NCBI GenBank assembly: GCA_030220185.1
Contig: JASPKZ010007285.1
Coordinates: 1,305,501 to 1,369,500, forward strand
Length of the DNA: 64,000 bases
Origin: Diploptera punctata
Taxonomy: Eukaryota; Arthropoda; Insecta; Blattodea; Blaberidae
Reading direction: 5' to 3'
In this document: piece after piece, positions 61,322 to 64,000 of the stretch
Numbering within the stretch: the first letter of the stretch is position 1
Layout of the letters: every line of letters begins with the position of its first letter
The notes under the pieces: generated by a model
What the model was told of the DNA's origin: nothing
The model's input: the letters and a program-made list of their open reading frames with translations, nothing else
The model's database searches: none
Position numbers and translations under genes: made by a program

Positions 61322-61622
61322 CGTAGCGTAGTGGTTAAGGCACTGCGCTACAAGCCGGAAGGTCGAGGGTTCAAGTCCCGGTGGGGTCAGGATTTTTAAA
61401 CTGACCCAAACCTTCTGGCGGCACTATGACCCTGGGGTCGACTCAGCCTCTAACGGAAATGAGTACCAGACGCTTGTTCTGGGGGTAAAGGCGGCCATCA
61501 CGCAGGGCTGACAACCCGGCTGACATCAAGTGCCGATTGTCTAGAAAAAGTGGGAGCCTTAACCTCCCACTACCCCAAGGGTCTTCTGAGGCCTGTAGTG
61601 GGAATACTTTACTTTACTTTAC
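61322..61622 (+). mobile_element. SINE B, copy 4
   Basis: CGTAGCGTAGTGGTTAAGGC (first about 10 bp missing), B box GGTTCAAGTCC, complete body, tail (ACTTT)n. Flanked by LINE sequence and GATATA repeats. Confidence 0.92.
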
Positions 61623-61692
61623 AGATAGAGATATAGAGAGATGTAGATATATAGAGAGATATAGAGATATTGAGAGAGAGATATCGAGATAG

Positions 61693-61745
<53 letters not shown>

Positions 61746-61762
61746 AGAGAGGAGGAGAGAGA

Positions 61763-61793
<31 letters not shown>

Positions 61794-61824
61794 GAGACAA
61801 AAATAGAGAGAGGGACAGAGAAAT

Positions 61825-61856
<32 letters not shown>

Positions 61857-61860
61857 GGGA
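61623..61860. repeat. (GATA)/(TA)n/(GA)n compound repeat ending in a G run
   Basis: GATATAGAGA units, (TA)n at 61698-61730, then (GA)n and a run of G near 61847-61858. Low-complexity frames on both strands are not genes. Confidence 0.92.
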
Positions 61861-62084
61861 GAGGGAGTGAATGGAAAAATCCTGAAAGTGATTTTATGGA
61901 AGAAATAAGAGCAGGAAAGAGAATTAAATAGGTAGAGACATAAATACTGTTTACTGACAGCGGGAACTTTAAGTACGGGAGTAAAGACCAGGCATTCATC
62001 GATCCCAACAATAACTATCTGCACTTAACGGTCACCACACATTTACAAACTTCTCTTGACATTTAAAAAAATGAATATACGTAT

Positions 62085-62165
62085 GTATTAGCTAGTCCCA
62101 ACTTCTCTCAAAAACGTTAAACTAAAAATGTATAAAGAGGCAATTCTTCCTGTTACAACATACTA
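62085..62165 (+). mobile_element. Short RTE-like LINE fragment
   Basis: CTAGTCCCAACTTCTCTCAA AAACGTTAAACTAAAAATGT ATAAAG: the LSQLLSKNVKLKIYK coding block. 61861-62084 upstream holds nothing recognised. Confidence 0.65.
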
Positions 62166-62231
62166 TACGGTAAAGTGTTAAAATATAGGATGCAATATAA
62201 GTCAGTTAACCAAAAATACAAATATATTATT

Positions 62232-62640
62232 AATTAAATAAGAATAAAATGTAGTTTTATTTGATTTTCATATTTATTATATAATTCAGTGACAGCTGTT
62301 TCGGTACACTGTACCTTCTTCAGACATGTTAACAAAGTATGAATTGTGTTCCAACTGATCTAAGCAACAATACAACAATATTTATTTAAATTTTTATATT
62401 TAACAAAGGGAATTCATTCATTTATTTAAATTTAAAAAAATAAATAAATATTGTTGTATTGTTGCTTAGATCAGTTGGAACAAAATTCATAATTTGTTAA
62501 CATGTCTGAAGAAGGTACAGTGTACCGAAACAGCTGTCACTGAATTATATAATAAATATGAAAATCAAATAAAACTACATTTTATTTTTATTTAATTAAT
62601 AAATATGGATTTTCATCAAGTAAACACCAACTGAATTGAT
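62232..62640. mobile_element. Penelope-like foldback with 15-bp TSD
   Basis: Arms (about 62236-62400 and 62440-62622) are inverted copies of the PLE 3' UTR (TTCAGTGACAGCTGTTTCGG and CCGAAACAGCTGTCACTGAA; CAACAATATTTATTTAAATT). A right extension is shared with 29404-30735. TACAAATATATTATT at 62217-62231 and 62641-62655 is exact. No coding sequence; the GIY-YIG part is absent. Confidence 0.93.
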
Positions 62641-62655
62641 TACAAATATATTATT

Positions 62656-63350
62656 TACTGTAGCTTGCATCATTATCATAGCTCACGAATTAGGTCTTTG
62701 TAGACCTGTTTCGGTCCCATCTAGCAGTCTTTTAAGAGGTCTTCCTGGTAGACGATGTCCTTTGGATTTATATTGCATCATCATTTTTGGGATTCTTGAA
62801 TTATCCATTCTTTTTACATGGTCTAGCTTTAATTTATATCTGTTGATGATCTTGAAAATTTCCGGGCTTTTGGCCGTGGTCTTTTGAGGTTTGAAGTTCC
62901 CCGACGTTTCGCCATAGACTGCGTCTGGCATCCTCAAGGGTTGTCTCAAGATATTACTCAAGACAAACCTTGAGGATGCCGGACGGAGTCACTGGCGAAA
63001 CGTCGGGGAACTTCAAGCCTCAAGAGCACGGCCAACAGCCCGGAAATCTTCAAGATCATCATAACAACTCCGGCCGTGAAAGCCTAACTCAATACATTAT
63101 ATCTGTTGAGTTTTACTTCTATTGATTCTGCTTTTAATTGTTCTAAAATTTCTTCATTATTTTTTGCGTATCTTGCTGCCCTATTGAGCAATTTAATATC
63201 CATTGCTTTGATTCTGTTCCTGTCTCTTTTTCATCATGTACAAATTTCACTTCCGTATAAAAGGGAGGGTAAGCCAAAGTTTTACAATTTTTATTCTTGT
63301 GGATTTAGTACTAATTTAGCTTTTAATGTAATATTTATTATTCCTAAGAT
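62656..63350 (-). pseudogene. LINE RT C-terminus hosting a foldback
   Basis: Minus strand left block (62846-62656): INRYKLKLDHVKRMDNSRIP, KMMMQYKSKGHRLPGRPLKR, LLDGTETGLQRPNS. Right block 63110-63350: vestiges of RAAR.AKNNEEILEQLKAES and LLYGSEICT-type sequence. Interrupted by 62847-63096. Confidence 0.82.
62847..63096. mobile_element. PLE-type foldback with 13-bp TSD
   Basis: Left arm 62847-62950 and right arm 62958-63050 are inverted (GAAGTTCCCCGACGTTTCGC / GCGAAACGTCGGGGAACTTC; TGATCTTGAAAATTTCCGGG / CCCGGAAATCTTCAAGATCA). Core CTTGAGGATGCCGGACGGAG ..GGCGAAACGTCGG. Right extension CAACTCCGGCCGTGAAAGCC. TTATATCTGTTGA at 62834-62846 and 63097-63109 is exact. Confidence 0.93.
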
Positions 63351-63589
63351 TGTCTAATTCTACCATAAAGGTCCCGTATTCAAATCCAGTGTCAACCATA
63401 TGATATTTTCCTTGCAACCACGTGCTGTAGTTAACTGACTTATGGCACACCCTGTATTAAAAAAGTACCTGATATATCAGTCGTCCTCAATTAAAAATAG
63501 TTTCTGTTTTTAAAAAAAACTTAAAATAATTAAAACAATGTATGCCTTTGAGAAATATGATTTATCTTCGGCATGCCATTTGATACTGA

Positions 63590-63915
63590 AATTATCAACT
63601 CTCTGGAATTATAAACCCCATAGGTTCATGCCCGTAATTACATACCCTATCCTGAGCCAATATTGTCCAATCTCTATTATAATCTACCCCCATCAAATCA
63701 TGGTAATTCTAATCTCCCACCTCATTCTTGGTCTACCAACTGGGAGCCTTCACTCTGGTTTTTTAAAAAAAATCATTTATGCCACATATTCTGCCCATCG
63801 CAGTCTATGAGACTTAACTGTTCTTATTATATCTGGTTTCCTATAACGACCATATGTAGCCCACTGTTATGATGTCTTCTCCATTAACCTGTCTGTTCAT
63901 CTCTCTTTGATATAC
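63590..63915 (-). mobile_element. RTE-like LINE 3' fragment
   Basis: CCCCATAGGTTCATGCCCGT, CCTATCCTGAGCCAATATTG, CTCATTCTTGGTCTACCAAC and CCATTAACCTGTCTGTTCAT: minus-strand DREWRR.. to MNLRV with many indels. The tail is missing. Confidence 0.78.
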
Positions 63916-63921
63916 CGTATG

Positions 63922-63998
<77 letters not shown>

Positions 63999-64000
63999 TG
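63922..64000. repeat. (TA)n(TG)n microsatellite at window edge
   Basis: TA run then GT run; continues past the window. Confidence 0.95.

Noticed and set aside
61609..62024. Serine/leucine/isoleucine-rich frames of up to 136 codons
   Set aside because: Low-complexity read-through of (GA)n, (GATA)n and (TA)n repeats.
62683..62961. 92-codon frame joining PLE and LINE sequence
   Set aside because: It crosses the foldback insertion boundary at 62846/62847; the reading-through is accidental.
1..64000. A protein-coding host gene
   Set aside because: No multi-exon gene could be assembled: every recognisable protein segment belongs to a transposable element, and the remaining frames are short and without motifs. 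An intron of a large gene cannot be excluded.

Overview
The window is non-coding, transposon-dense eukaryotic DNA. It is AT-rich, with no operons, no ribosome-binding sites, no rRNA operon and no convincing host gene. Nearly every long reading frame with recognisable protein similarity belongs to a decayed retroelement or DNA transposon. The dominant families, especially the RTE-like LINE whose C-terminus contains HGLYRKPDIIRTVKSRRLRW and RAYVRAAMNLRVR, resemble sequences I associate with large-genome hemimetabolous insects (cockroaches and termites). The species call is inference from memory.

Main families: (1) an RTE-like LINE with a (TAAG/CTTA)n 3' tail, about 25 copies; (2) several other LINE families preserved only as RT C-termini; (3) a CR1/L2/Jockey-type LINE with an (ATT)n tail, best copy 14597-16893; (4) Penelope-like elements (PLEs) with a GIY-YIG endonuclease domain, mostly as foldbacks; (5) tRNA-derived SINEs, here called A (3 copies), B (4), E (4) and G (4); (6) a tRNA-like element with short inverted termini that sits in (TA)n tracts; (7) a 5S rRNA-derived SINE carrying the CR1/L2-like 3' tail; (8) mariner/Tc1, piggyBac-like and Helitron DNA transposons; (9) unclassified families B', C, I, J and K.

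Layout: 1-9.4 kb, LINE C-termini, SINE A and B copies and the first internally deleted RTE copy. 10-13.2 kb, tRNA-like foldbacks, a mariner remnant split by a deleted RTE copy, and SINE B. 13.8-22.3 kb, family C copies around the best CR1/L2-like LINE, plus a 296-bp GGAT/GGAC/GATA array. 22.3-30.7 kb, RTE copies with nested LINE, J and foldback insertions, then a 1.3-kb PLE inverted dimer. 32-41 kb, a piggyBac-type MITE inside RTE, SINE B inside repeat B', a PLE 3' end and two mariner-type elements. 41-51 kb, RTE copies hosting SINE G, a 126-bp MITE, and a Helitron inside a CR1-like LINE. 51-58 kb, a Tc1 fragment, tRNA-like sequences, the 5S SINE and a 413-bp tandem duplication. 58-64 kb, three more foldbacks, SINEs and microsatellites.

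Many insertions can be read as nested events because the target-site duplication (TSD) or an empty-site copy is present in the same window. Boundaries were read by eye and may be off by several bases.
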